NCBI RefSeq assembly: GCF_014701235.1
Contig: NZ_AP022873.1
Coordinates: 186,001-250,000, forward strand
Source of the DNA: Dissulfurispira thermophila
GTDB taxonomy: Bacteria > Nitrospirota > Thermodesulfovibrionia > Thermodesulfovibrionales > Dissulfurispiraceae
Direction: 5' to 3'
DNA: 64,000 nucleotides
Part shown: positions 45,356-53,779 of the stretch, one piece after another
Layout of the letters: the number at the start of each line of letters is the position of its first letter
Numbering within the stretch: position 1 is the first letter of the stretch
The notes under the pieces: generated by a model
Told to the model about the DNA's origin: nothing
Databases searched by the model: none
The model's input: only the letters and a program-made list of their open reading frames with translations
Program-made: the position numbers and the translations under genes

Positions 45356-46045
45356 ATGTTACTGTGTGACTTTCATATCCACACAAAATACTCTGACGGT
45401 TCTGTGGAGTTGAGAAAGACAATTGATCTTTACGGTCAAGCGGGATTTGATGTAATAGCAATAACAGATCATGTGGTCAATGGTGACAACTCTATCGGAA
45501 GGCTCGCCCATCGTTTTAGATTATCTGTGACAGCAGAGAATTTTGATGAATACATATCCAATATAAAATACGAGGCAGAGAGGGCATGGAATAAATATGA
45601 AATGCTCGTAGTACCAGGCGTGGAAATCAGTAAAAACTACATTAATCCTGAAAAATCAGCACATGTGCTTATCATCGATATAAAGGAGTTTATCCCCGCA
45701 TGTATGAACTATGAAAAGATATTCCTTGAGGCAAGACAACAAGACGCCCTTATAGTTGCTTGCCATCCGCACCACATGTCTGATATGAGTAGGGATACCT
45801 TATTTCTTTGGAACAACAGAGGCAAATATGCAAAATACATAGACGCATGGGAGATTGCTAATAGAGATGATGTGTTTAATGTAATCAGTCTTGAGAAATA
45901 CCCTTATATAGCAAACAGTGATTTTCATAAGGCAAGGCACATCTATTCGTGGAAGACGCTTTTAAACTGCGAAAAGAATATTGACTCAATTAAAAAATGC
46001 ATAAGGCATAACAAAGGAGTGGCAATAACACTATTTAGGAATTAA
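45356..46045 (+). CDS. PHP-domain metallo-phosphoesterase
   Basis: A 229-residue PHP-domain protein: CDFHIHTKYSDGS (HxH plus Asp), AITDHVVNG, VPGVEIS, VACHPHH and NSDFHKARH provide the usual trinuclear metal ligands. Family members hydrolyse phosphoesters (for example nucleoside 3',5'-bisphosphates, histidinol phosphate). It has no signal peptide. The ATG has no clear ribosome-binding site. It is 43 bp behind the -10 of Pho-box promoter 2, so a phosphate-scavenging role is likely; the substrate is unknown. Confidence 0.87.
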   Translation: MLLCDFHIHTKYSDGSVELRKTIDLYGQAGFDVIAITDHVVNGDNSIGRLAHRFRLSVTAENFDEYISNIKYEAERAWNKYEMLVVPGVEISKNYINPEKSAHVLIIDIKEFIPACMNYEKIFLEARQQDALIVACHPHHMSDMSRDTLFLWNNRGKYAKYIDAWEIANRDDVFNVISLEKYPYIANSDFHKARHIYSWKTLLNCEKNIDSIKKCIRHNKGVAITLFRN

Positions 46046-46053
46046 CAAATAAA

Positions 46054-46262
46054 TGTCATTGCGAGGGCGAAGTCTGAAGCAATCTCAGAGACGAGATTCC
46101 TCGCGGAGCCTGCCCTGAGCGGAACTACGAGATTCTTCGCTACGCTCAGAATGACAAAAAGCAAAGGGCTCAGACACCGTCCTGAGTGAAACGAAGGAAT
46201 GACAAAAAGCGAAGGGCTCGCAATGGCAGGTTGGAAAAGGTCGGAATGACAGATGGAACAAA
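46054..46262. repeat. GTCATTGCGAGG-type extragenic repeat
   Basis: TGTCATTGCGAGGGCGAAGT, GAAGCAATCTC, GAGATTCCTCGCGGAGCCTG, GAGATTCTTCGCTACGCTCA and GAATGACAAAAAGC. This is a widely distributed bacterial extragenic repeat made of inverted parts. It fills the gap between the PHP and glycosyltransferase genes; no other feature is seen there. Confidence 0.82.
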
Positions 46263-46296
46263 GAGGTAATAACAGATGAGATAAGGAGGAGGAACT

Positions 46297-47553
46297 GTGG
46301 AAATATTCTATGTTTTAGTAGGTTTGACAGTTTTAGGGCTTATAGCATACGGACTACAGATATGGGCAGTGCGATCCACTCTTAAAAAAGGAGATAAGGG
46401 GTTAAGAGGTTTAGAGGATAAGAATAAGTCGATTTCTCAACTTCCCACTATTTCTATCCTCAAGCCTCTCAAAGGACTCGATGACAATTTATTCGACAAT
46501 CTCGCAAGCTTCTGCACACAGGATTATCCAAAATACGAAATCATATTTTCACTTCAGGATCACAATGATCCGGCCTACAAGGTGGCAAGAAAAATAAAAG
46601 ATAAATATCCTGAAAGAGACATTTCAATCATAGTTGAAAGGTGCGATGATGGGTTAAATCCAAAGGTCAATAACTTAATCCCCGCGTATAAGGCATCAAA
46701 ATATCAGTACATACTCATCAGCGATAGCAATGTCATGGTTGATAATAATTACCTCAGAGGAATCGTTAAGCACATGGATGACCCAGATGTTGGCCTTGTG
46801 AGCAATGTTATAAAAGGTATTGGAGGTAGCTCCATTGGCTCAATATTCGAAAACCTTCACTTGAATTCCTTTATTATAGGGAGTGTATGCTTTTTGGATA
46901 GATTTCTGAAAATGCCATGCGTAATCGGCAAATCAATGCTGATGAGGAAGAAAGACCTCGAGGCAATTGGCGGATTCAGGGCTGTAAAGGATGTGCTTGC
47001 AGAAGATTACATCATTGGAAAGAAGATACACAAGAGGGGTAAGAAGGTGGTGCTGTCAAACCATATAATAAAGAATGTGAATGAATACTGGAATATTAAG
47101 AGATTTCTAAACAGACATACCAGATGGGGAAAACTCAGGTGGAGGCTCGGAGGGATTAAATACTTTTCCGAATTGCTCGGTAATCCGGTCTTCATGTCAT
47201 GTCTGGCTATATTACTATGGGAGGTGTCGAGAATAACAATTTCTTTTGCACTCATTGTCAGTTTTGTGAAGATACTTGGTGATTACTACCTCAGCACTAT
47301 AATGAGAAGAAATGAATTCGAAAAAATAGAATCATCACATTCCATAAACTCCATATCGCCATTTTATTATCTGTTGTCACCAATTAAAGACTTGGTCATA
47401 GGGCTTGTCTGGTTTGTGCCAATATTAAGCAATACGGTTGTATGGAGAGGCAATAGATATATAATTGGCAAGGAAACGCTTCTTAAACCTTGTTCTGAAG
47501 CAAATGCATGGAGATACAGGTTTGTTGAGGCTATAAAAACAAAATTCGCATAA
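46297..47553 (+). CDS. GT21-like glycosyltransferase (ceramide glucosyltransferase/HpnI-type)
   Basis: A 418-residue membrane glycosyltransferase. It has an N-terminal membrane segment, then a GT-A domain with PTISILKPLKGLDDNLFDNL, SDSNVMVDNNYL (D-x-D-like), LAEDYIIGKK (catalytic Asp region) and the (Q/R)xxRW motif NRHTRWGKLRW. C-terminal membrane segments follow (VFMSCLAILLWEVS and others). GT21 enzymes make glucosylceramide, and relatives glycosylate diacylglycerol or hopanoids. It starts at GTG 46297 behind AAGGAGGAGG. Its place between PHP and alkaline phosphatase genes suggests phosphate-free membrane lipid synthesis during phosphate starvation (inference). Confidence 0.86.
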   Translation: MEIFYVLVGLTVLGLIAYGLQIWAVRSTLKKGDKGLRGLEDKNKSISQLPTISILKPLKGLDDNLFDNLASFCTQDYPKYEIIFSLQDHNDPAYKVARKIKDKYPERDISIIVERCDDGLNPKVNNLIPAYKASKYQYILISDSNVMVDNNYLRGIVKHMDDPDVGLVSNVIKGIGGSSIGSIFENLHLNSFIIGSVCFLDRFLKMPCVIGKSMLMRKKDLEAIGGFRAVKDVLAEDYIIGKKIHKRGKKVVLSNHIIKNVNEYWNIKRFLNRHTRWGKLRWRLGGIKYFSELLGNPVFMSCLAILLWEVSRITISFALIVSFVKILGDYYLSTIMRRNEFEKIESSHSINSISPFYYLLSPIKDLVIGLVWFVPILSNTVVWRGNRYIIGKETLLKPCSEANAWRYRFVEAIKTKFA

Positions 47554-47570
47554 ACGGGAGGCAAATAATT

Positions 47571-49160
47571 ATGCAGGAATCTAAAAATAAAAATGGAATA
47601 ACCAGGAGAGATGTTTTAAAGGCTGTAGGGATGGGCGCAATTTATTCAATGCTTCCTTATCATGCCTTAAGCAGTGAAAAGGATGATTTCAAAAGGGCTA
47701 ATGGACGGGGGATTATATTCATTGTTGGAGACGGAATGCCTCTCGGAGTTATAAGGGCAATGCATGAGATAAAGACAAGGGTTAATGGGGATGCCGGCAC
47801 ATTTTTTTATAACCGGTTCAATGACAAAAATACACTGCTTTCATTCATGGGGACAAGTAGCCTTTCAAGTATAGTAACTGATTCTGCTCCCGCATCTGTA
47901 GCATGGGCTACTGGCTCAAAGACAGCAAATAGAATGCTTTCTGTTCTGCCAGACGGGAGGCATCTTAAGACTATAGCAGAGCTGGCAAAGGAAAATGGCT
48001 ATGCCTGCGGATTCGTCACTACAACAAGAGTTACCCACGCAACGCCTGCCGCATGGGTGTCGCACAGCGCACATAGAGATAGGGAAGATGACATTGCCCT
48101 TGATTATTTGAAACTCATGCCTGATGTGATACTCGGAGGCGGAAGCAAGCATTTTGATTCCACAAAGAGAAAAGACAGTAGGGACCTATTTAAGGAATTT
48201 GAAACTGCCGGATATGATGTAACAAGGGATAGAAATGGGCTTATATCTCAACAAAAGAGCGAATCCAAAAGACCTCTGCTGGGGATCTTCAACCAGTCTC
48301 ATCTAAGCTACTATGTTGACAGGATTAATAATACGGAATTGGGTGGTAGTCAGCCAACGCTTGCTGAAATGACATTAGTTGCACTAAAAAGGCTCTCAAC
48401 AAATTCCAAAGGTTTTATTCTCCAGATTGAAGCTGGCAGAATTGATCATGCAAATCACTCTAATGATGCGTGGGCAGCAATAATGGACACAAATGAATTA
48501 GATATAACTCTCGGAGTTGTTGAGCAATATCTAAAAGCTAATCCTGATACCCTCGTAATACTCACATCAGACCATGGTAATTCTGGATGGGGGATAAACG
48601 GGACGGGACCTGATTATAATGATGCAACAGAAGCCCTCAAAAAATATACGGGGATAAAGGCGTCTTTTGAGGTTATAAGCAAAAAACTAAAAGGCAAACA
48701 ACCCAATGAGATAAAAGATATTGTTGAGTATTACACATCTTTTAAGATTTATGATAATGAAGCTGCCATGATATACGAGAGCATACAGCCGGGCTATAAG
48801 CCATACCCTTCTGATTTTGTTTATCAGCCGGACGCTACCCTGGGGAAGATATTGTCACACAGTATTTATGAGAAAAACGAAAAGGGGAAGACTAAACTAC
48901 CGGCTGCTTTAAGACGTGGCAATGTAGGTTTTACATCCACCAATCATACAGGAGAGGACCAAATAGTGCTTGCCTATGGAGGCACTGATAGGTTAAATAT
49001 GAGACGGTATGTTGACAATACCGATCTATTCGGAGTTATGTGCGATTATTTGGGCATCAAGCATAGGAACCCTTCAATGAGTGAGAATGAGGCTAAGCCC
49101 TTAGTTAAAACAGCGTCGTGGGATGAGTGGCTCAGGCACATGGAGCTTCATATAGCATAG
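47571..49160 (+). CDS. phoA: Alkaline phosphatase, Tat-exported
   Basis: A 529-residue phosphatase. The twin-arginine signal GITRRDVLKAVGMGAIYSML opens the protein. Then GIIFIVGDGMPLG (metal site), TDSAPASVAWATGSKT (nucleophile Ser), QIEAGRIDHANHSND, LTSDHGN and TNHTGED supply the metal and catalytic residues of the PhoA superfamily. It frees phosphate from organic esters outside the cytoplasm. It lies 17 bp after the glycosyltransferase gene, in the transcript from Pho-box promoter 2. Confidence 0.93.
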   Translation: MQESKNKNGITRRDVLKAVGMGAIYSMLPYHALSSEKDDFKRANGRGIIFIVGDGMPLGVIRAMHEIKTRVNGDAGTFFYNRFNDKNTLLSFMGTSSLSSIVTDSAPASVAWATGSKTANRMLSVLPDGRHLKTIAELAKENGYACGFVTTTRVTHATPAAWVSHSAHRDREDDIALDYLKLMPDVILGGGSKHFDSTKRKDSRDLFKEFETAGYDVTRDRNGLISQQKSESKRPLLGIFNQSHLSYYVDRINNTELGGSQPTLAEMTLVALKRLSTNSKGFILQIEAGRIDHANHSNDAWAAIMDTNELDITLGVVEQYLKANPDTLVILTSDHGNSGWGINGTGPDYNDATEALKKYTGIKASFEVISKKLKGKQPNEIKDIVEYYTSFKIYDNEAAMIYESIQPGYKPYPSDFVYQPDATLGKILSHSIYEKNEKGKTKLPAALRRGNVGFTSTNHTGEDQIVLAYGGTDRLNMRRYVDNTDLFGVMCDYLGIKHRNPSMSENEAKPLVKTASWDEWLRHMELHIA

Positions 49161-49191
49161 ACAACATTTAGATTTATAAGGAGAATTGGAA

Positions 49192-49908
49192 ATGAAAATA
49201 GCTATACTTGGAGACATTCACGGAAATATTGAGGCGCTAAGGACTGCATATGATGCGGCAGTGTCTAATAATGTTGAAAAAATATATCATCTCGGAGACC
49301 TCGGCGGCTATGCGCCCTTTGTAAATGAGGTGGTTGATTTTCTTATTGAACACCAAATCGAAGGGGTTCAGGGCAATTATGACGATGCAGTTGCAAATGG
49401 CAAAGAGCACTGTGGATGCAAATATGAAGACCCGGTTCAGGCAGAGATGGCGACTATGTCATTTGAATGGACAAAAGGACATGCAACTCAGAAGAGCAAG
49501 GACTATATGAAGTGCCTCCCTTTTGATATAGAGTTTTCAGTGCATGACAAAAAGGTGAAGATATTTCATGCCACTCCGCTTAAAAATAACCTTTACTGGC
49601 ACAATGACAGGGATGAAGACTTCTTTCTCCACATGGCAAGAAAGGCGGATGCAGACATCATGATTTACGGACATACGCATATCCCGTACAGAAAAAACAT
49701 CGGCAATAAGGTATTTATAAATGCCGGCAGTGTTGGAAAACCGAAGGATGGAGACGCGAGGACATGTGCCTGCATTGCCGATATTACTCCTGATAATGTG
49801 AAAACAGAGTTTCTAAGAATACCATATGATGTTGAGAAAGTAGCCTCTGCCATCATAGAAAGCGGCATACCTTCATATTTTGCGGAGAGGCTGCGTCAGG
49901 GTAAATAA
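49192..49908 (+). CDS. Calcineurin-like metallophosphoesterase
   Basis: A 238-residue phosphoesterase: ILGDIHGNIEAL, YHLGDLGGYAPF, QGNYDDAV, FHATPL and IYGHTHIPY contain all five metal-binding motifs. It resembles the YfcE/MJ0936-like group. No signal peptide is visible, so it is cytoplasmic. ATG 49192 is preferred over TTG 49186 because of AAGGAG at 49178-49183. It is the last gene of the presumed Pho operon starting at 45356 and overlaps a convergent small gene. Confidence 0.87.
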   Translation: MKIAILGDIHGNIEALRTAYDAAVSNNVEKIYHLGDLGGYAPFVNEVVDFLIEHQIEGVQGNYDDAVANGKEHCGCKYEDPVQAEMATMSFEWTKGHATQKSKDYMKCLPFDIEFSVHDKKVKIFHATPLKNNLYWHNDRDEDFFLHMARKADADIMIYGHTHIPYRKNIGNKVFINAGSVGKPKDGDARTCACIADITPDNVKTEFLRIPYDVEKVASAIIESGIPSYFAERLRQGK

Positions 49909-50143
49909 TAAAATTCAATATCTCCCTTAATATCTTCTCCGCCTGTTCTGATGTCTTGCCTTTTTTAGGCCCTTCTGCTATGCCTACAAAGGAAAAATAA
50001 TCGTCTTTTTCTTTCCTTTCTTCTCTGAGATAGCCTGATAGGGCCTCACGGATAATCTCGGACATCTTTCTCTTAGAAGACTCAGCAGCCCTTTTTAACA
50101 GAAGAAATTGCTTTTCTTCAAGATAAACCATGGTTTTTCTCAT
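49853..50143 (-). CDS. Ribbon-helix-helix antitoxin-like protein, possibly truncated
   Basis: A 96-residue frame. Residues 1-45 (MRKTMVYLEEKQFLLLKRAAE and MSEIIREALSGYL) are a ribbon-helix-helix domain. GPKKGKTSEQAEKILREIL follows as in antitoxins of PIN-type toxins. The tail (NFIIYPDAASPQNMKVCRFL) is read through the 3' end of the opposite gene (56-bp overlap) and is unlike the family, so the original end and the toxin gene were probably lost. ATG 50143 has no clear ribosome-binding site. Confidence 0.68.
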   Translation of the reverse strand: MRKTMVYLEEKQFLLLKRAAESSKRKMSEIIREALSGYLREERKEKDDYFSFVGIAEGPKKGKTSEQAEKILREILNFIIYPDAASPQNMKVCRFL

Positions 50144-50216
50144 CCTTATTTGCCCTCCCTTTGCAAAAATTGTATGGCATATATGTCAATCCCCCTTAAA
50201 AAATCCTGAAACCAAA

Positions 50217-50266
50217 ATTTAACCTCTATTTCATTATCTTGTAACATTTCTCTGTTAAGCTATAGT
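50217..50266 (+). promoter_or_regulatory. Pho-box-like promoter 3
   Basis: Heptamers ATTTAAC (50217), ATTTCAT (50228), TTGTAAC (50239) and a weaker CTCTGTT (50250) are spaced 11 bp. A -10-like TATAGT lies at 50261-50266. It precedes the 55-residue Cys-rich protein. Confidence 0.65.
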
Positions 50267-50299
50267 GGTAAGTCGGATTTTTAAAAAGGAGGGAAAATT

Positions 50300-50467
50300 A
50301 TGTGCCCTAACTTTAACAATGGCATTTGCGAGGTAGTTGGTATCGAGCCAGAGGAAATAGGGTGTATCGAGATATGCGCTTGCTACCGCAATAATATGTG
50401 GAAAAATTGTAAGGTCTATATGTTACAGTTTTTTATTTATGGTGATAAAAACCTTGCAGCAGCTTAA
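50300..50467 (+). CDS. Small Cys-rich protein under Pho-box control
   Basis: A 55-residue protein from ATG 50300 behind AAAAAGGAGGG: MCPNFNNGICEVVGIEP, GCIEICACYRNNMWKNC, then a hydrophobic tail. Six Cys resemble small metal-binding proteins seen near pst genes and elsewhere in anaerobes; the function is unknown. It has its own Pho-box-like promoter and its own terminator, so it may be a single-gene unit. Confidence 0.72.
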   Translation: MCPNFNNGICEVVGIEPEEIGCIEICACYRNNMWKNCKVYMLQFFIYGDKNLAAA

Positions 50468-50555
50468 CCCCCCTCATTTCAAGGGCCCTTGTGAATAATG
50501 CAAGGGCCTCTTTTTTTTGAGACTTTTGATACCCTTGAAATACACATGGCAAATC
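50468..50555 (+). terminator. Terminator-like repeat, copy 2
   Basis: CCCCCCTCATTTCAA, stem AGGGCCCTTG-TGAATAATG-CAAGGGCCT, a T8 run, then 37 bases identical to copy 1 at 30157-30246, ending ACATGGCAAATC. It terminates the 55-residue gene. Confidence 0.85.
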
Positions 50556-50566
50556 ATGGTTGACGA

Positions 50567-50622
50567 TTGTAACGCAAATTTAACATTCCTTTAATATTAG
50601 ATTAACTCAGTTAGTTTATAAT
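50567..50622 (+). promoter_or_regulatory. Pho-box-like promoter 4 (pst operon)
   Basis: Heptamers TTGTAAC (50567), ATTTAAC (50578), CTTTAAT (50589) and GATTAAC (50600) are spaced exactly 11 bp, and a perfect TATAAT (50617-50622) starts 10 bp after the last. This geometry is that of PhoB-activated promoters. The start of pstS is 210 bp downstream. Confidence 0.88.
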
Positions 50623-50638
50623 TGGAGAGATAAAGAGG

Positions 50639-50810
50639 CTGTTCAATAACAAATAGGGTTTTAAGTTATCATTTGCGATGTCTTGATTTTCAAGGTTCAG
50701 AGAGTTTTTGAACAGATTCTGATAAAGTTGGGGGTGATTAATATGTAACATGGCTTAAAGTGACAAGGTCCATCAAAGTTGTAACAATCAAACCCTATCA
50801 TAGATAGGGT
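50639..50810 (+). other. Structured pstS leader
   Basis: CTGTTCAA near 50639 can pair with TTGAACAG at 50716-50723. ACCCTATC-ATA-GATAGGGT (50792-50810) forms an 8-bp hairpin ending just before the ribosome-binding site AAGGAGG. No open frame is seen. A role in translation control of pstS is possible but untested. Confidence 0.4.
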
Positions 50811-50831
50811 ATAATTAAGGAGGATGAAAGT

Positions 50832-51845
50832 ATGAAGAGGATTTTAGGTTTAATATTAGCACTAACTGTTGTGTTGTCATTTTCTATGGCAAACGCCGAG
50901 GAGACATTGAACGGCGCTGGGGCAACATTCCCGTATCCATTATATTCTGCATGGGCATATGAGTATCACAAAACCACAGGTGTGAAGCTCAACTATCAAT
51001 CAATAGGCTCAGGCGGAGGGGTCAGACAGGTTGTGAATAGGACAGTTGACTTTGGTGCATCTGACGATGCCCTTGAACCTAAAGAGATAGAAAAGGATAA
51101 GCTCCTTCAGTGGCCGCAGGTTATAGGTGGTGAGGTTCTGGCGATAAATGTTTCTGGTATTAAATCTGAGGAAATGGTCTTAGATTCTGATAGCGTATGC
51201 AAGATATTTCTCGGTGAAGTCAAATACTGGGATGATAAAGAGATAAAGCAACTGAATCCTTCCCTTAATCTGCCACATAAGGAGATTACTGTTGTTCACA
51301 GGTCTGATGGATCAGGAACCACCGCAGTTTTTACACATTATCTATCAGAGGCATGTCCTGCCTGGAAAAGCAAGGTTGGTGAGGGCAAATCTGTGAAATG
51401 GCCTGTTGGCATAGGAGGGAAAGGCAATGAGGGTGTTGCCAATTATGTAAAGAGGACACCATTTTCCATAGGCTATGTAGAATTTGCATATGCAAAACAG
51501 AACAAACTCACTTACACGCTTCTTAAAAATCCTGCGGGCAAAGTGATTAGACCGACCCTTGAAACCTTTGCTGAGGCTGCATCAGCGGGTAATTATGACC
51601 CCAAAAAACACTTCTATACATGGGTTACAAATGTAAAAAGCCCTAATGCATGGCCAATTGTTGCTGCTACAAATATCCTCGTACCAAAAGAAAGGGTTGG
51701 AGAAAATAAAAAGGTTGTTAAGTTTTTTGACTGGGCATTTTCTAAAAAGGCAGACGAGATAGCACAAAGTTTGGTTTATGCACCACTTCCAGAAGCATTA
51801 AAAAATAAGATAAGGGCATACTGGAAGGCAAACGGAATATATTAA
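50832..51845 (+). CDS. pstS: Phosphate ABC transporter substrate-binding protein
   Basis: A 337-residue secreted protein. The signal peptide is residues 1-22 (LGLILALTVVLSFSMANA). The phosphate-site signatures are LNGAGATFPYPLYSAW, YQSIGSGGGVRQV, DFGASDDALEP and VHRSDGSGTTAVFTHYL. ATG 50832 behind TAAGGAGG. It is the first gene of pstSCAB-phoU. Confidence 0.97.
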   Translation: MKRILGLILALTVVLSFSMANAEETLNGAGATFPYPLYSAWAYEYHKTTGVKLNYQSIGSGGGVRQVVNRTVDFGASDDALEPKEIEKDKLLQWPQVIGGEVLAINVSGIKSEEMVLDSDSVCKIFLGEVKYWDDKEIKQLNPSLNLPHKEITVVHRSDGSGTTAVFTHYLSEACPAWKSKVGEGKSVKWPVGIGGKGNEGVANYVKRTPFSIGYVEFAYAKQNKLTYTLLKNPAGKVIRPTLETFAEAASAGNYDPKKHFYTWVTNVKSPNAWPIVAATNILVPKERVGENKKVVKFFDWAFSKKADEIAQSLVYAPLPEALKNKIRAYWKANGIY

Positions 51846-51946
51846 TAGTCGATAGGCAAAAGGCTATAGGCGATAGGCAAGAGGATAGTATATAATATAT
51901 GCCTACAACCTATAGCCTATAATTTAATTAAGGAGTTATTATCGTT

Positions 51947-52888
51947 GTGATTTTATTTAAAAAGAAGGATCCCGTCGATTTGATTTTTTCATTCATTACA
52001 GGCATTGCAGCGATTTCTGTTGTCCTGATCATTGTCGGCACATTATATGTGCTTTTTAAAGAATCTTCACTATCAATCGAAAGATTTGGCTTTTTAAAGT
52101 TTATTACATCATTAGATTGGGACCCCGTAAGGGAATCCTTTGGAGCTGCAGCAGCCCTTTATGGAACACTTGTGACAACAGCCTTAGCCCTCATTATTGC
52201 AATACCAGTTGCTATCGGGATTGCAATATTTGTTACAGAGGTTGCTCCCAATTTCCTGAAGGGACCTGTTGGTGTTGCTATAGAGCTTTTAGCAGCCATA
52301 CCAAGCATCATTTACGGCATGTGGGGGCTCTTTACACTCGCACCAATTATGTCAAAATATATAGAACCCTTTTTGCAAAAGACCATCGGTAAATTACCGT
52401 TATTTAACATACTCTTTGAGGGCACTCCACTCGGTATAGACCTTTTGACAGCAAGCATGATACTCGGAATAATGATAATTCCTTTTACTGCAAGCATCTC
52501 AAGGGATGCCTTTAATCTCACACCATCTGTGGTGAAGGAGTCTGCCTATGCAGTTGGTGCAACAAAGTGGGAGGTGGTAAGGGATGTAGTGCTTCCCTAT
52601 TCAAAATTAGGTGTCTTTGGTGGCATTGTTATCTCTCTTGGAAGGGCGCTGGGTGAGACAATGGCAGTTGCCTTTGTCCTTGGAAATAATAATCAGATAA
52701 CCACATCCCTACTCGATGCAGCAGCAACAGTTACTGTGAAACTCGCAAATGAGTTTACAGAGGCAGACAAAGATATTTATCTTTCATCATTATATTATTT
52801 GGCACTTCTGCTTTTTATGGCGAGCTTTATTGTGCTGTCTATTGCAAAGTTCCTTTTATTAAAGGCAGAAAATAAGCTGAAGGCTTAA
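51947..52888 (+). CDS. pstC: Phosphate ABC transporter permease PstC
   Basis: A 313-residue permease with six membrane segments; AALYGTLVTTALALIIAIPVAIGIAIFVTE and PSVVKESAYAVGATKWEVVRDVVLP (EAA loop, in parts) are typical. It starts at GTG 51947 behind AAGGAG. Repeat words of the GGCAAAAGGCTATAGGCG type separate it from pstS by 100 bp. Confidence 0.95.
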   Translation: MILFKKKDPVDLIFSFITGIAAISVVLIIVGTLYVLFKESSLSIERFGFLKFITSLDWDPVRESFGAAAALYGTLVTTALALIIAIPVAIGIAIFVTEVAPNFLKGPVGVAIELLAAIPSIIYGMWGLFTLAPIMSKYIEPFLQKTIGKLPLFNILFEGTPLGIDLLTASMILGIMIIPFTASISRDAFNLTPSVVKESAYAVGATKWEVVRDVVLPYSKLGVFGGIVISLGRALGETMAVAFVLGNNNQITTSLLDAAATVTVKLANEFTEADKDIYLSSLYYLALLLFMASFIVLSIAKFLLLKAENKLKA

Positions 52889-52918
52889 GGAAGGGCAGAG
52901 GACAGAATATGACAGAAT

Positions 52919-53779
52919 ATGGAGGATAGAAGGCAGATGAACCGCGAGAAATTCAGGATTATACAGAGCCGCATTGCTTTTATTGTTAGCACTCTTACTG
53001 CCATGTTTGGTATTTTCTGGCTTATATTCATTATCGGCGATGTCCTTGTTCATGGCATAGGTGCACTGAATATAAATTTATTCATAAAAGACCCCGCCCC
53101 TGCGGGTGTTGAGGGAGGGGGCCTCAGAAATGCCTTTGTGGGTCATTTGATGATAACCTTCTTTGCAACATTGATTGGTGTCCCTGTGGGTGTGCTTGGC
53201 GGGACATTCCTTGCAGAATATGCAAGAGGCAAAAGGATCGCACGATTCATAAGCATCCTTTCTGACATAATGGTCAGCGTTCCAGCCATTGTGGTTGGCA
53301 CTTTTGTATATGCCATAATAGTGAAACCAATTGGTCATTTCAGCGGTTGGGCTGGGGCTGTTGCACTGGCAATGATAATGATTCCTGTGGTGGTGAGGAC
53401 AACAGAGAATATGCTTTCACTTGTATCCTGGACAGTCAGAGAGGCTGCCTTTGCATTAGGAGCTCCTTATTATAAGGTCATCATACAGGTTGTTTACAGA
53501 GGGGCAGCCACGGGTATCTTGACAGGCATACTTCTTTCTATTGCGAGGGTTACAGGTGAGGCAGCACCACTTTTGTTCACCTCCTTTAATAACTCATTCT
53601 TTTCTGCTAATATGAATGAACCAGTAGCTTCGCTTACTGTATCGATATTTCAATATGCCATGGGTCCTTATGAAAGCTGGCACGCCCAGGCATGGGCAGC
53701 AGCATTAATGATTACTGTATTTATTCTTTTCATCACAATCATTGGCAGACTCATCATAAAATGGAGGTACAAAAAGTGA
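52919..53779 (+). CDS. pstA: Phosphate ABC transporter permease PstA
   Basis: A 286-residue permease: [30 protein letters not shown] and [25 protein letters not shown] (in parts). Start at ATG 52919; ATG 52937 (MNREKF) is an alternative. Its first codons fall in a repeat-like stretch (CAGAGGACAG...GAAGGCAG). It overlaps pstB by 4 bp. Confidence 0.95.
   Translation: MEDRRQMNREKFRIIQSRIAFIVSTLTAMFGIFWLIFIIGDVLVHGIGALNINLFIKDPAPAGVEGGGLRNAFVGHLMITFFATLIGVPVGVLGGTFLAEYARGKRIARFISILSDIMVSVPAIVVGTFVYAIIVKPIGHFSGWAGAVALAMIMIPVVVRTTENMLSLVSWTVREAAFALGAPYYKVIIQVVYRGAATGILTGILLSIARVTGEAAPLLFTSFNNSFFSANMNEPVASLTVSIFQYAMGPYESWHAQAWAAALMITVFILFITIIGRLIIKWRYKK

Noticed and set aside
45323-45367. Short upstream frame overlapping the PHP start as a leader peptide
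   Set aside because: It would need the AAGGAG at 45296-45301, which lies inside the promoter upstream of the likely transcript start.
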